From Singulisphaera sp. (GTDB taxonomy: Bacteria; Planctomycetota; Planctomycetia; Isosphaerales; Isosphaeraceae), in assembly GCA_027451445.1 (NCBI GenBank), contig DAIDJG010000324.1, positions 1-60,527 on the forward strand: a DNA stretch of 60,527 bases. Direction: 5' to 3'. Shown in pieces: positions 1-7,900 of the stretch (position 1 is its first letter; every line of letters starts with the position of its first letter). The translations under genes were made by a program, and so were the position numbers. The notes below the pieces were generated by a model. The model did not search any database. It was given only the letters and a program-made list of their open reading frames with translations, and was not told where the DNA came from.

Positions 1-19
1 GAAAGGGGCTAAGCCGCCG

Positions 20-1984
20 ATGCACGCCGATGCTGTGTACCCTTTTTCCGCGATCGTCGGCCAGGACGGCATGAAGCGGGCGCTGATCCTCGCGGCGATC
101 CACCCTGGGCTCGGGGGCGTTTTGATCCAGGGGTCGAAGGGAGCGGCCAAGAGCACCGCCGTGCGGGCTCTCGCCTCGCTGCTGCCCGAGATCGAAGTCT
201 GTCTCACCGACCCGTTCCACCGCGCTCCGGGCGAAGACGTGACTGGCTGGCCTCTGCCCGAAAACACACGTTTCGAGCGCCGACCGGTTTCGCTGGTCAA
301 TCTACCGGTGGGCGCAACCGACGACCGGGTCACCGGCAGTTTGAATCTCGAGCGGGCGCTCTCCACGGGGCAACGCGACTTTGAGCCGGGTCTCCTCGCC
401 GCAGCGCATCGGGGAATTCTCTACATCGACGAGGTCAACCTGCTGGGCGATCATCTGGTCGACTTGCTTCTCGACGCGGCCGCCATGGGCGTAAACCACG
501 TCGAACGCGAAGGCATGACGTTTCGCCACCCTGCACGGTTCGTCCTCATCGGCACGATGAATCCCGAGGAAGGCGACCTTCGACCACAGCTCCTCGACCG
601 CTTCGGACTTGCCGTGGAGGTCGAGCCCATGCTCGACCCCACCGCGCGCGCCGAGATCGTCCGACGTCGGCTCGCATTCGAGAGCGATCCGCACGCCTTC
701 CGCGCCCGTTGGGCTGACGCCGACCGCCGGGAGGGCGAACGGATCGTCGCCGCCCAGCAACTCCTGCCGTCTGTGGTCGTCCCGGAGCCAGTCCTGAACG
801 ATCTGTGCGCGTTGTGCGCCCGAGCCGGTGCCGACGGTCTGCGCGCCGACCTCACCATTTACAAAGCGGCTTCGGCGTTAGCGGCGTACGAAGGACGCAC
901 GACGGTGACGGCTGCCGACGTCGAGGCCGTGGCCGAACTGGCGCTGGCGCATCGCCGCACCTCGCCGCGTTCCCCGACAACGCCGCCCCCCTCGGGAAAT
1001 GGCTCGACAAACCCACACGCCGAGAATCCTGGTCAACCCGAACGAGATCATTCCGAGCGTCCAAGGTCGCCAATGTCCGACGCGAGAAACGAGGGAGGAT
1101 GTGACACGCAACAGTCTCTCGAAAATGACCCGCTGCACATTGCTCCCGGGGAGCCCCTCGCCTCATCGCGTGACCTCGTGTTCAACGCGAGGCGCCGGTC
1201 ACAAAAAGTCGCCGGGAGACGAGGTAAGCTCGTCGTGAGCGATCGTCGCGGGGTGTACGTGCGCGCCGCCCTTCCGAAGGGCCGCGCGATCGATCCCGCA
1301 CTCGTTGCGACGCTCCGGGCCGCGGCCCTCTGGCAAAGGACGCGAGGCCGCGTCGATGGTGCGGCGTTGATCGTGCGAGGTCACGACCTTCGTGAGAAGG
1401 TCCGGCTCCGACCCGCGCGGCGGCTGATCCTGTTCGTCGTCGATGCGAGCCGTTCGATGGGTGCGCGGCGGCGCATGGCAGAAACGAAAGCGGCCGTTCT
1501 GTCCTTGCTCGTCAATGCGTACCAACAGCGCGATCGCGTTGGCTTGATCACGTTCGGCGGATCGGGCGCCCGGCTGGTGCTTGCCCCCACCCGAAGCGTC
1601 CGCGTGGCAGCACGTGAGCTTCATTCCCTGCCCGTTGGTGGCACGACGCCGTTGCCGCATGGACTCGAGCTCGCGGCACGGGTCGTAAACACGGTCCGCA
1701 AACGCGAACCGGGAGTGGCGCCGCTTGTCGTGCTCTTAACGGATGGGCGCGCTAACGTTGCGCTCGTTCCAGGAAACAACCCGGAGAACGAGTCAGTGGC
1801 GCAGGCGCGCAGGCTCGCCCAATCCCAGGTCGCAGGCCTCGTGATCGACACCGAGACCGGGCCCGTTCGGCTCGGGCTCGCGTTCCGGCTCGCCCGGGTG
1901 TGGAACGCGGACTTTCAGGCCCTCGATGACCTCGCCGGCAAGCGTTTGCCCGAGGCCGTCCGGCGTGCGCTCCTGGCCGGTTGA
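20..1984 (+). CDS. Putative cobaltochelatase subunit, ChlI/ChlD-type AAA+ plus VWA fusion
   Basis: A 654-aa protein joining a magnesium-chelatase-type AAA+ ATPase to a von Willebrand A domain. Seen: Walker A GSKGAAKST (38-46), Walker B YIDEVN (135-140), sensor region IGTMNPEEGDLRPQLLDRFG (about 177-196), a low-complexity linker (about 320-400) and a VWA domain whose MIDAS motif DASRS begins at Asp475. Known: such I/D fusions replace CobS/CobT as the ATPase partner of CobN in aerobic cobalt insertion in several bacteria. Inferred: cobalt rather than magnesium chelation, because cobO follows after 33 bp and no bacteriochlorophyll genes are near. A cobN gene would be expected just outside the left edge. 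The ATG at 20 lies close to the window edge, so the true start could be further upstream. Confidence 0.85.
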   Translation: MHADAVYPFSAIVGQDGMKRALILAAIHPGLGGVLIQGSKGAAKSTAVRALASLLPEIEVCLTDPFHRAPGEDVTGWPLPENTRFERRPVSLVNLPVGATDDRVTGSLNLERALSTGQRDFEPGLLAAAHRGILYIDEVNLLGDHLVDLLLDAAAMGVNHVEREGMTFRHPARFVLIGTMNPEEGDLRPQLLDRFGLAVEVEPMLDPTARAEIVRRRLAFESDPHAFRARWADADRREGERIVAAQQLLPSVVVPEPVLNDLCALCARAGADGLRADLTIYKAASALAAYEGRTTVTAADVEAVAELALAHRRTSPRSPTTPPPSGNGSTNPHAENPGQPERDHSERPRSPMSDARNEGGCDTQQSLENDPLHIAPGEPLASSRDLVFNARRRSQKVAGRRGKLVVSDRRGVYVRAALPKGRAIDPALVATLRAAALWQRTRGRVDGAALIVRGHDLREKVRLRPARRLILFVVDASRSMGARRRMAETKAAVLSLLVNAYQQRDRVGLITFGGSGARLVLAPTRSVRVAARELHSLPVGGTTPLPHGLELAARVVNTVRKREPGVAPLVVLLTDGRANVALVPGNNPENESVAQARRLAQSQVAGLVIDTETGPVRLGLAFRLARVWNADFQALDDLAGKRLPEAVRRALLAG

Positions 1985-2017
1985 CGCAATCCTCTACGAA
2001 CACGGAGTTGCCCCACA

Positions 2018-2581
2018 ATGAGCGACGATACCCCGGAACCGCCTCGCCCCGATCCCAAACGCAGGCACGGTCTCATCATCGTCAACACCGGCGATGGCAA
2101 GGGAAAAACCACCGCCGCCCTCGGCCTGGCGTTTCGCGCCCTCGGATGCGGTTTCAAGGTCTTCATGGTCCAGTACATCAAGGGCAAGTGGAAGACGGGC
2201 GAGAAGAAGCTCGCCGACCGCCTCGCCCCCGATATCGAAATTCGGCCCATGGGAGACGGATTCACCTGGGACACCAAGAACCCCGCCCAGGACATTGCCA
2301 CCACCCTCTCCATCTGGGACGTTAGCAAAGAAGCCATTAGTTCCGGCAAATATGACATCGTGATCCTGGACGAGATAAACGTCGTGATGAAGCTGGGCTA
2401 CCTCGATCCCCAGGTCGTCGTCGACTTCCTCAAGGCACGCGACCCGCGCCAGCATGTCGTCCTCACTGGCCGAGGAGCCCCGCCGCTCGTGATCGAAGCT
2501 GCGGATGTCGTCTCCGAAGTGGTGCCCGTCAAGCACCCCTACCGATCGGGGATCAAGGCCCAGTTGGGGATCGAGTTTTGA
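2018..2581 (+). CDS. cobO: Cob(I)yrinic acid a,c-diamide adenosyltransferase
   Basis: A 187-aa CobO/BtuR-type enzyme, a normal family length. It transfers the 5'-deoxyadenosyl group of ATP to Co(I) corrinoids in the cytoplasm. Seen: a P-loop GDGKGKTT (about 25-32), the CobO-typical stretch VFMVQYIKGKW, Walker-B-like DIVILDEINVV and the C-terminal signature PYRSGIKAQLGIEF. It sits 33 bp after the chelatase fusion and its stop codon overlaps the next gene's TTG start by 4 nt, so the three genes look like one transcript for late cobalamin synthesis. Nothing is truncated. Confidence 0.93.
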   Translation: MSDDTPEPPRPDPKRRHGLIIVNTGDGKGKTTAALGLAFRALGCGFKVFMVQYIKGKWKTGEKKLADRLAPDIEIRPMGDGFTWDTKNPAQDIATTLSIWDVSKEAISSGKYDIVILDEINVVMKLGYLDPQVVVDFLKARDPRQHVVLTGRGAPPLVIEAADVVSEVVPVKHPYRSGIKAQLGIEF

Positions 2582-3048
2582 ACGAACAAACCGCATGCCC
2601 TGATGCACCTTTAACGACGAAGATCAAGTCGTCCGCCCAGCTCTTGTTCTGCCTCGGCTGTTGCTGCGGACGGACCGATCGCGGGCTACCCGCTGTGCCC
2701 GTCGAGCGCATCAAAGCGATCTGGAAAGCGGAGAAGCTCAACCGAGACGTGCAATTGACCATCTCCGGCTGCCTCGGACCGTGTGACTTACCGAACGTCG
2801 CCGTCGTCATGACCGGCCAGGAAATGCACTGGTACGGGCACCTCAACAGCGATGCCCACTACGATGCCTTCATCGCATGGGCGCGCGCGTGCGTCCTGGA
2901 GAGTCGAGTCCTTCCGCTCCCGCAGTCGCTCGACGCCTTTCGTCTCGATCGTTTTGCCAACTCCGCACTCGTCAGCGACGAACGCAAGACTCCAGTGGTC
3001 CCAACAAGATCCGACTCCGGCAGCTCGGACGAACGCCCACCGTCCTGA
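2578..3048 (+). CDS. Thioredoxin-like (2Fe-2S) ferredoxin domain protein of the cobalamin cluster
   Basis: A 156-aa protein starting at a TTG that overlaps the cobO stop (TTGA), which implies translational coupling. Seen: a first cysteine cluster CLGCCCGR (Cys25, 28, 29, 30) and a second, SGCLGPCDLPN (Cys65, Cys69); the C-x3-C second pair is typical of thioredoxin-fold 2Fe-2S ferredoxins. The region after about residue 125 shows no recognisable domain. Known: small ferredoxins of this fold often accompany corrin-ring genes. Inferred: it supplies electrons for Co(II) to Co(I) reduction before adenosylation. It could instead be a metal-binding accessory of the chelatase. The function is not proven by the sequence. 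Confidence 0.75.
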   Translation: MNEQTACPDAPLTTKIKSSAQLLFCLGCCCGRTDRGLPAVPVERIKAIWKAEKLNRDVQLTISGCLGPCDLPNVAVVMTGQEMHWYGHLNSDAHYDAFIAWARACVLESRVLPLPQSLDAFRLDRFANSALVSDERKTPVVPTRSDSGSSDERPPS

Positions 3049-3479
3049 CGGATTCGCAGGGTGGGTGCGGAACTCAGGCTTGCCTCACCGACGACCCCCA
3101 CTTTCCTCACGTGGAAACGCTCGGCGCGAATGCCCGGTGCGCGATCGAGCCCAGGTTCCGAAGTCTACCTCCGACCTAGGGGTCGGACAGGCCGCGAGGG
3201 AGCCATCTTGCGGAATCTGAAGCGGTGGGGTATGAGAATTGCTAAGTCAGAGAAATTTAATCGTCGGCCATCGTCCTATTCCCCTCGCTCCGTCCCGCGC
3301 ATCACCTGTTCAAATTTCGAGAGCAGTGATGCGAGAGAACCGAGCACCGGACCGTTGTCGACGAGCGTGGTGACCGACGCTGGTCGTGTATCGCCTGATC
3401 GAAAATTGACGTCGGCAACCAGGGACATGGCGGGTAAAGTTTCGCGCAACCTCGCTGAACCTGCTAGACTGAGCGTGTT
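3049..3479. other. Intergenic region between cobalamin genes and ptsI
   Basis: About 430 bp without a convincing gene. A 7-bp perfect stem with a 4-nt loop (TCCGACC at 3170-3176, GGTCGGA at 3181-3187) could end or process the cobalamin transcript, but no T-tract follows. A TAGACT box at 3465-3470 lies only 9 nt before the ptsI ATG and could give a nearly leaderless ptsI mRNA; its -35 match is poor. The open frame over 3061-3588 has no protein-like features and overlaps ptsI, so it is not called. Confidence 0.5.
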
Positions 3480-5243
3480 ATGCACAAGGGAATCGCGGTC
3501 AGTCCGGGCGTTGTTGTCGGCATCGCGTATCGCGTTGAGTCCGTTTTTGGGACCAGCGATCCGCAGACGCTTGCCGATCCCAAGCTGATTCCCACGGAGA
3601 TCGAGCGGTTTAATAACGCGGTCTCGACGTCGGCCCACGAACTGGAAGCGATCGTCACAAAGGTTGCCCAGCAGTTAGGCAACGCTGAGGCCGACATATT
3701 CAAGAGCCATCTCCAGATTGTCAACGACCACGGGCTGCTCGATCGCGTCCGCGCCCTCATCGAGAAGCAGCAACTCACCGCGCTGTCCGCACTGCAAATT
3801 GTTCTCCAGGGCTACGCGGCAAGTTTTGCGCGCATCGAACACGACTACTACCGTGAACGCCTGGCGGACGTACGCGATGTGATCTCCCGCATTGGCTCGC
3901 ACCTCACCGCCCCGCCGCTTTCCCAGCCATCGGCAAATTCCGAGAACGGCGAGGAGCCGGTGATTCTCGTTGCGCACGAGATCATGCCGAGCCAGGCGAT
4001 GAGCCTGGGAAACATCCCGATCGCCGGGATCGTCACCGAAACCGGAGGAGGGACGAGTCACGCCGCGATCCTCTCGCGCAGTCGCGGGATTCCTGCCGTG
4101 TCCGGTGTCGTCGGCATCACCAACGATGTCCACTCCGGAGACCTCATGGTCGTGGACGGCCGCGATGGCGTCGTGATCGTCCGGCCGGATCGCGAGGCCA
4201 CCGCGGCCTATCGCAAAATGCAGCGCGAGTTCTTCGATCTCAAAGACAAGCTCGTCCTGAACCGCGACCAGCCCGCGATGAGCGCGGACGGCGCCCAGAT
4301 CGAACTACTCGCCAACATCAACAACGTGGCGGATGCCCAGGCTGCCGAAAAAGTCGGAGCCACGGGTGTCGGCCTCTTTCGAACCGAGTATCTCTTCCTC
4401 AGTCACGCCGACGTCCCCGACGAGGAAGAGCAATACCAGCACTACCGCCAGATCATCGAGGACTCGCCAAACCGCGCTGTCACGATCCGTACGCTCGACC
4501 TCGGCGGCGACAAGACCGTGCCCTATCTCGGCCGGCGCAGCGAGGCCAATCCCTTCATGGGCTGGCGCTCGATCCGGCTGTCGTTCGAACATCCTCGGCT
4601 GTTCGAGCGCCAGATTCGCGCGATCCTGCGCGCGGGGCGTCACGGCAAAGTGAACATGCTCTTCCCCATGATCACCACCCTGGAAGAGCTCCGGGTCGTC
4701 AACCGCATCGTGGAAGAAACGCGCCGGAACCTCCGGCGCGAGGGGGTTCCGTTCGGCGAAGACGTGAAGACCGGCGTCATGGTCGAAGTTCCCGCCGCCG
4801 CCGTCTGCGTCGACGCCATCCTGCGCGAAACCGACTTCATCTCCATCGGCTCGAACGACCTGATTCAGTACCTCGTCGCGGCCGACCGCGACAACCCGAA
4901 GGTCGCTCACCTGTGCGAGCCCTTGAGCCCTGCCATTTTCAAGGTGTTGCAAATGGTGCTCGACGCCTGCCAGCGCACCGGTACGCCAGTGACGCTCTGC
5001 GGCGAAATGGCGGGCCAACCGCGCTCCGTCCTCGTGCTCTTCGGGATGGGACTGCGACGCTTCAGCATGAGCCCTGCGTTCGTACCGACGATCAAGGCGC
5101 TCCTCGCATCAGTCACGACCGCGCAGGCCGAACGCTTCGCCCACCAGGTGCTCCAACTCAAGACGAACGAGGAGATCCGTTCGTACTTGAACGCGCGCCT
5201 CCATGAGGTATCAAGCGCCCTTGAAGTCTTCGATTCAGCCTGA
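3480..5243 (+). CDS. ptsI: Phosphoenolpyruvate-protein phosphotransferase (PTS enzyme I)
   Basis: A 587-aa cytoplasmic enzyme I that moves phosphate from PEP to HPr. Domains in order: N-terminal HPr-binding/swivelling region, phospho-histidine domain with GGGTSHAAILSRSRGIPAV (catalytic His194), and a C-terminal PEP-binding TIM barrel with the TLCGEMAG loop (catalytic Cys near 507) and SIGSNDLIQYL. Length is normal and all key residues are present. No HPr, enzyme II or HPr kinase gene is adjacent, so the window does not show whether it feeds sugar uptake or only regulation. No clear ribosome-binding site precedes the ATG. Confidence 0.95.
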   Translation: MHKGIAVSPGVVVGIAYRVESVFGTSDPQTLADPKLIPTEIERFNNAVSTSAHELEAIVTKVAQQLGNAEADIFKSHLQIVNDHGLLDRVRALIEKQQLTALSALQIVLQGYAASFARIEHDYYRERLADVRDVISRIGSHLTAPPLSQPSANSENGEEPVILVAHEIMPSQAMSLGNIPIAGIVTETGGGTSHAAILSRSRGIPAVSGVVGITNDVHSGDLMVVDGRDGVVIVRPDREATAAYRKMQREFFDLKDKLVLNRDQPAMSADGAQIELLANINNVADAQAAEKVGATGVGLFRTEYLFLSHADVPDEEEQYQHYRQIIEDSPNRAVTIRTLDLGGDKTVPYLGRRSEANPFMGWRSIRLSFEHPRLFERQIRAILRAGRHGKVNMLFPMITTLEELRVVNRIVEETRRNLRREGVPFGEDVKTGVMVEVPAAAVCVDAILRETDFISIGSNDLIQYLVAADRDNPKVAHLCEPLSPAIFKVLQMVLDACQRTGTPVTLCGEMAGQPRSVLVLFGMGLRRFSMSPAFVPTIKALLASVTTAQAERFAHQVLQLKTNEEIRSYLNARLHEVSSALEVFDSA

Positions 5244-5660
5244 GCCGGCAGACGTGCTTCGCAAAAAGACCGGGCAGCACTAGGTTGCTCTCGGCAACGT
5301 CGCTTGCTACTCTATCCCCCACTTCGGCGGAAGCACCTGGATCCCTATTGGGATTCCAACTCTCCCCCGTGCACAGCCGAATCCGACAATCTCACAAGAT
5401 GTTGTTCTCATTGTTGGGAATGGCTCCAGGCGAGGTTTCTCGACCGCGAGAATGCCGGGGCAGGTTCTCGACGGCTCCGAAACGGCTAAGCCTTTATCGT
5501 GCTTGCGGTTGAGCGAAATCGTCGAGCACCCGACAAACCACGGCACTGGCTTTGCTTCTGAGCCCCGGCTTGCGATCCCAAGCTTGCAATTCGTGCGTCC
5601 ATCCATGGCAGAATCGCTGAGCTTTTGAATTGCGGTTCCCCGAGAGGCTGGGACTGACCG
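5244..5660. other. Intergenic region before the respiratory locus
   Basis: About 415 bp with no convincing gene on either strand. It contains a perfect 6-bp inverted repeat, TTCTCG at 5439-5444 and CGAGAA at 5449-5454. The promoter of the Rieske operon is presumably here, but I found no good -35/-10 pair; CAGAAT at 5609-5614 is the best -10-like hexamer. A long open frame on the minus strand across this region and the Rieske gene is a codon-bias shadow. Confidence 0.45.
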
Positions 5661-6899
5661 ATGGCAAAACGTCCGAGCGTCAAAGAAATACTGGAATTGG
5701 CACGTAAAGGGGGCGCGGCTCAGCCCTCCGGCGGAAGCGCCGAGGAAGTGCCCGCGGAGGAGTCGGCCCCGGAGCCGGCAGCGGCGATGGAAGCAGCGCC
5801 CGCGCCGGCCGCGGACGTGCCCACGCCCTCCAGTTTGGGCCGTCCTCTGACCCTGAAGGAAAAGCTCGCCGCGGCACGTGCAGGCGGTGCGGGCGCACCA
5901 CCCGCCGCGGCCAAGCCCGCGGCGGCGGCTCCTCCAGTCACGGAGGAAGCCGGGGCCGAGGCGCCTGCGGAGGCCCCGCGTGCCGTCCCCGCGCCGGCCG
6001 CACCACTCGGGCGTCCGATGACGCTCAAGGAAAAACTCGCAGCCGCTCGGTCCGGCGGTGGCGGGGCCGCTCCCGCCGCAGGGGCGAAGCCGGCGGCAGG
6101 AGCCGCCAAACCGGCGGCAAAACCCGCAGCCGCTGCGGGCGCAAAAGCGGCGCCGCGTGCCCTGCCGCCGCTGGAAAAGATCACGGATCCCAAGGATCTC
6201 GCCGAAGCCGCGCGTCAAACGGCAGCCAAGAAAGAGAAGGAAGTTGCGGCCAAGCTCGCCGAAGCCACTCCTCCCAAGGCGAAGGCGGCTTCCAAAGAAG
6301 TCAAGCCGTCGACCGTCTTGCCCAAACCCGGCCGGGCGACCCCAGGTGCGACTGCGGCCGCCACCACAGCGCCCGTCTCCCGGCGCCGGCAGTTCTTCAA
6401 GGCGGCCGCTGAAGTCTGCTTGTCGTGGCTGTTCATTGCCTGGGCGACGTTCGCGGCCGGCTGCGCGATCTTCACGGCGATGATGGGACGCTTCATGTTC
6501 CCGAACGTCCTCGCCGAGCCGCCGAGCACCATCAAGATCGGGCTCCCCTCGAACTTCGACCCCGAGGACGTCAACGAACGCTTCAAGGCGGAGTGGGGCT
6601 TCTGGGTCGTGCGCTCGACCCGCTACAACGGACAGGACATCATTTACGCCTTGCAGTCCGTGTGCACACACCTCGGCTGCCCGCCCAACTGGCTGGCCGG
6701 CGAGCAGAAGTTCAAATGCCCGTGCCACGGCAGCGGCTTCTACATCAGCGGCATCAACTTCGAAGGCCCCGCGCCCCGGCCGCTCGAGCGGTTCAAGGTG
6801 ACCGTGGCCGACGACGGACAGATCATCGTTGACAAGAGCCAGAAGTTCCAGCAAGAGCTCGGGCAGTGGTCCGACACGGACAGCTACATCCAGGCTTGA
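5661..6899 (+). CDS. Rieske iron-sulfur protein with repeated Ala/Pro-rich N-terminal extension
   Basis: A 412-aa Rieske subunit of a cytochrome bc/b6f-type complex, more than twice the usual length. Seen: a disordered Ala/Pro/Lys-rich first 240 residues holding three copies of a short motif (RPSVKEILELARKGG at 4-18, RPLTLKEKLAAARAGG at 61-76, RPMTLKEKLAAARSGG at 118-133); a twin-arginine-like RRRQFF before one membrane helix (about 248-275); and the cluster site CTHLGC (Cys335, His337, Cys340) with CPCHGSG (Cys353, Cys355, His356). Thus both Cys/His ligand pairs and the disulfide cysteines are present. It is followed by cytochrome b and subunit IV. The long N-terminus should face the cytoplasm; its role is unknown. 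Confidence 0.93.
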   Translation: MAKRPSVKEILELARKGGAAQPSGGSAEEVPAEESAPEPAAAMEAAPAPAADVPTPSSLGRPLTLKEKLAAARAGGAGAPPAAAKPAAAAPPVTEEAGAEAPAEAPRAVPAPAAPLGRPMTLKEKLAAARSGGGGAAPAAGAKPAAGAAKPAAKPAAAAGAKAAPRALPPLEKITDPKDLAEAARQTAAKKEKEVAAKLAEATPPKAKAASKEVKPSTVLPKPGRATPGATAAATTAPVSRRRQFFKAAAEVCLSWLFIAWATFAAGCAIFTAMMGRFMFPNVLAEPPSTIKIGLPSNFDPEDVNERFKAEWGFWVVRSTRYNGQDIIYALQSVCTHLGCPPNWLAGEQKFKCPCHGSGFYISGINFEGPAPRPLERFKVTVADDGQIIVDKSQKFQQELGQWSDTDSYIQA

Positions 6900-7014
6900 T
6901 CGCTCATGCCTCGAACCGAGGCTCCCCGGGAAAGTCTCGGTTCGAGGAACCGCATAACGCACGGAATTCCGAGGAAACCTCGATCGGGTTCGATCCGTCA
7001 CCATAGGGACGATC

Positions 7015-7788
7015 ATGGGTATCGCTGACAAGATCTACGAATCGCAACTCTGGAAGAGCATCTTCCGCCACCCCATGCCGACCGATCGTCGCAACCGGGT
7101 GGTGGTGATGTTGACGAACTTTTTCCTGCACCTGCACCCGGTCAGCGTCCGCAAGCAGGGGATCGCCCTCAGCTACACCTGGTGCATGGGGGGAACGACG
7201 TTCTTCCTGTTCATCGTCGAAACGGTGACCGGCGTCCTGCTTATGTTCTACTACAGGCCGACGCTCGAACATGCCTACAACGATATCCTGGCTTTACGCG
7301 ACGTGACGACGCTTGGCATCCTCCGCGAGTTACATCGCTGGGGGGCGCACGCGATGGTCATCACAGTCTGGCTGCATATGTACCGTGTGTTCCTCACCGG
7401 CAGCTACAAACCGCCGCGCGAGTTCAACTGGGTCGTCGGCGTGCTGCTCTTGGTGCTCACGTTGCTGCTCTCGTTCACCGGTTACCTGCTGCCGTGGGAC
7501 CAGCTCGCGATCTGGGCCATCACGGTCGGTTCCAACATGGCCCGCGCGACGCCGCTCGCAGGTGTCGAAGGGCCCGGTGCGTCGCTGCTCAAACTCAATG
7601 GCGTCAGTCTGATCACGTCGGGATCGGATGCGAAGTTCGCGCTATTGGGCGGCCGCAGTGTGGGCGAGATGACACTGAACCGGTTCTATGTGTTGCACTG
7701 CGTGGCGATCCCGCTGGCCGCTGCGCTCCTGATCATGATTCACTTCTGGCGCGTCCGTAAGGACGGCGGCATCAGCGGCCCGATGTAG
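7015..7788 (+). CDS. Cytochrome b6-type subunit of a bc complex
   Basis: A 257-aa integral membrane protein holding the N-terminal four-helix half of cytochrome b. Seen: two bis-histidine haem sites, His107/His121 (14 apart) and His228/His243 (15 apart). The 15-residue spacing in the second pair is the b6 type. The stretch YTWCMGG places Cys57 where b6f complexes carry the cysteine that binds haem c(i). The protein oxidises quinol and passes electrons across the membrane together with the Rieske protein upstream (115 bp away) and subunit IV downstream. An ATG with weak upstream purines is used as start. Length fits a b6 with a short N-terminal extension. Confidence 0.94.
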   Translation: MGIADKIYESQLWKSIFRHPMPTDRRNRVVVMLTNFFLHLHPVSVRKQGIALSYTWCMGGTTFFLFIVETVTGVLLMFYYRPTLEHAYNDILALRDVTTLGILRELHRWGAHAMVITVWLHMYRVFLTGSYKPPREFNWVVGVLLLVLTLLLSFTGYLLPWDQLAIWAITVGSNMARATPLAGVEGPGASLLKLNGVSLITSGSDAKFALLGGRSVGEMTLNRFYVLHCVAIPLAAALLIMIHFWRVRKDGGISGPM

Positions 7789-7808
7789 GATCGAACTGGA
7801 ATGTGCTG

Positions 7809-7839
7809 CGGGGCCCGATGAGTCGTCGAGGCCCCGTTT
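7809..7839 (+). terminator. GC-rich stem-loop between cytochrome b6 and subunit IV genes
   Basis: A 7-bp stem, CGGGGCC at 7809-7815 and GGCCCCG at 7830-7836, with a 14-nt loop and then TTT. It sits between two genes that must be made together, so partial termination or mRNA processing that sets subunit ratios is more likely than full termination. Confidence 0.4.
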
Positions 7840-7900
7840 CGATCTGGTCCGCGCGCGGCGGAATTGACCTTCAAACCCTACGAGCCACGACGAAACGGCC

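Noticed and set aside
3301-3345. T-loop-like GTTCAAAT as part of a tRNA
   Set aside because: No matching T-stem, anticodon or acceptor arms around it.
3061-3588. Frame across the cobalamin-ptsI gap
   Set aside because: Overlaps the ptsI start in another frame, Arg/Ser-rich shadow composition, no homology pattern recognised.
5307-7031. Long minus-strand open frame (574 codons) opposite the Rieske gene
   Set aside because: Its composition follows from high-GC codon bias of the Rieske coding strand; no start context or domain, while the plus-strand gene has all Rieske motifs.
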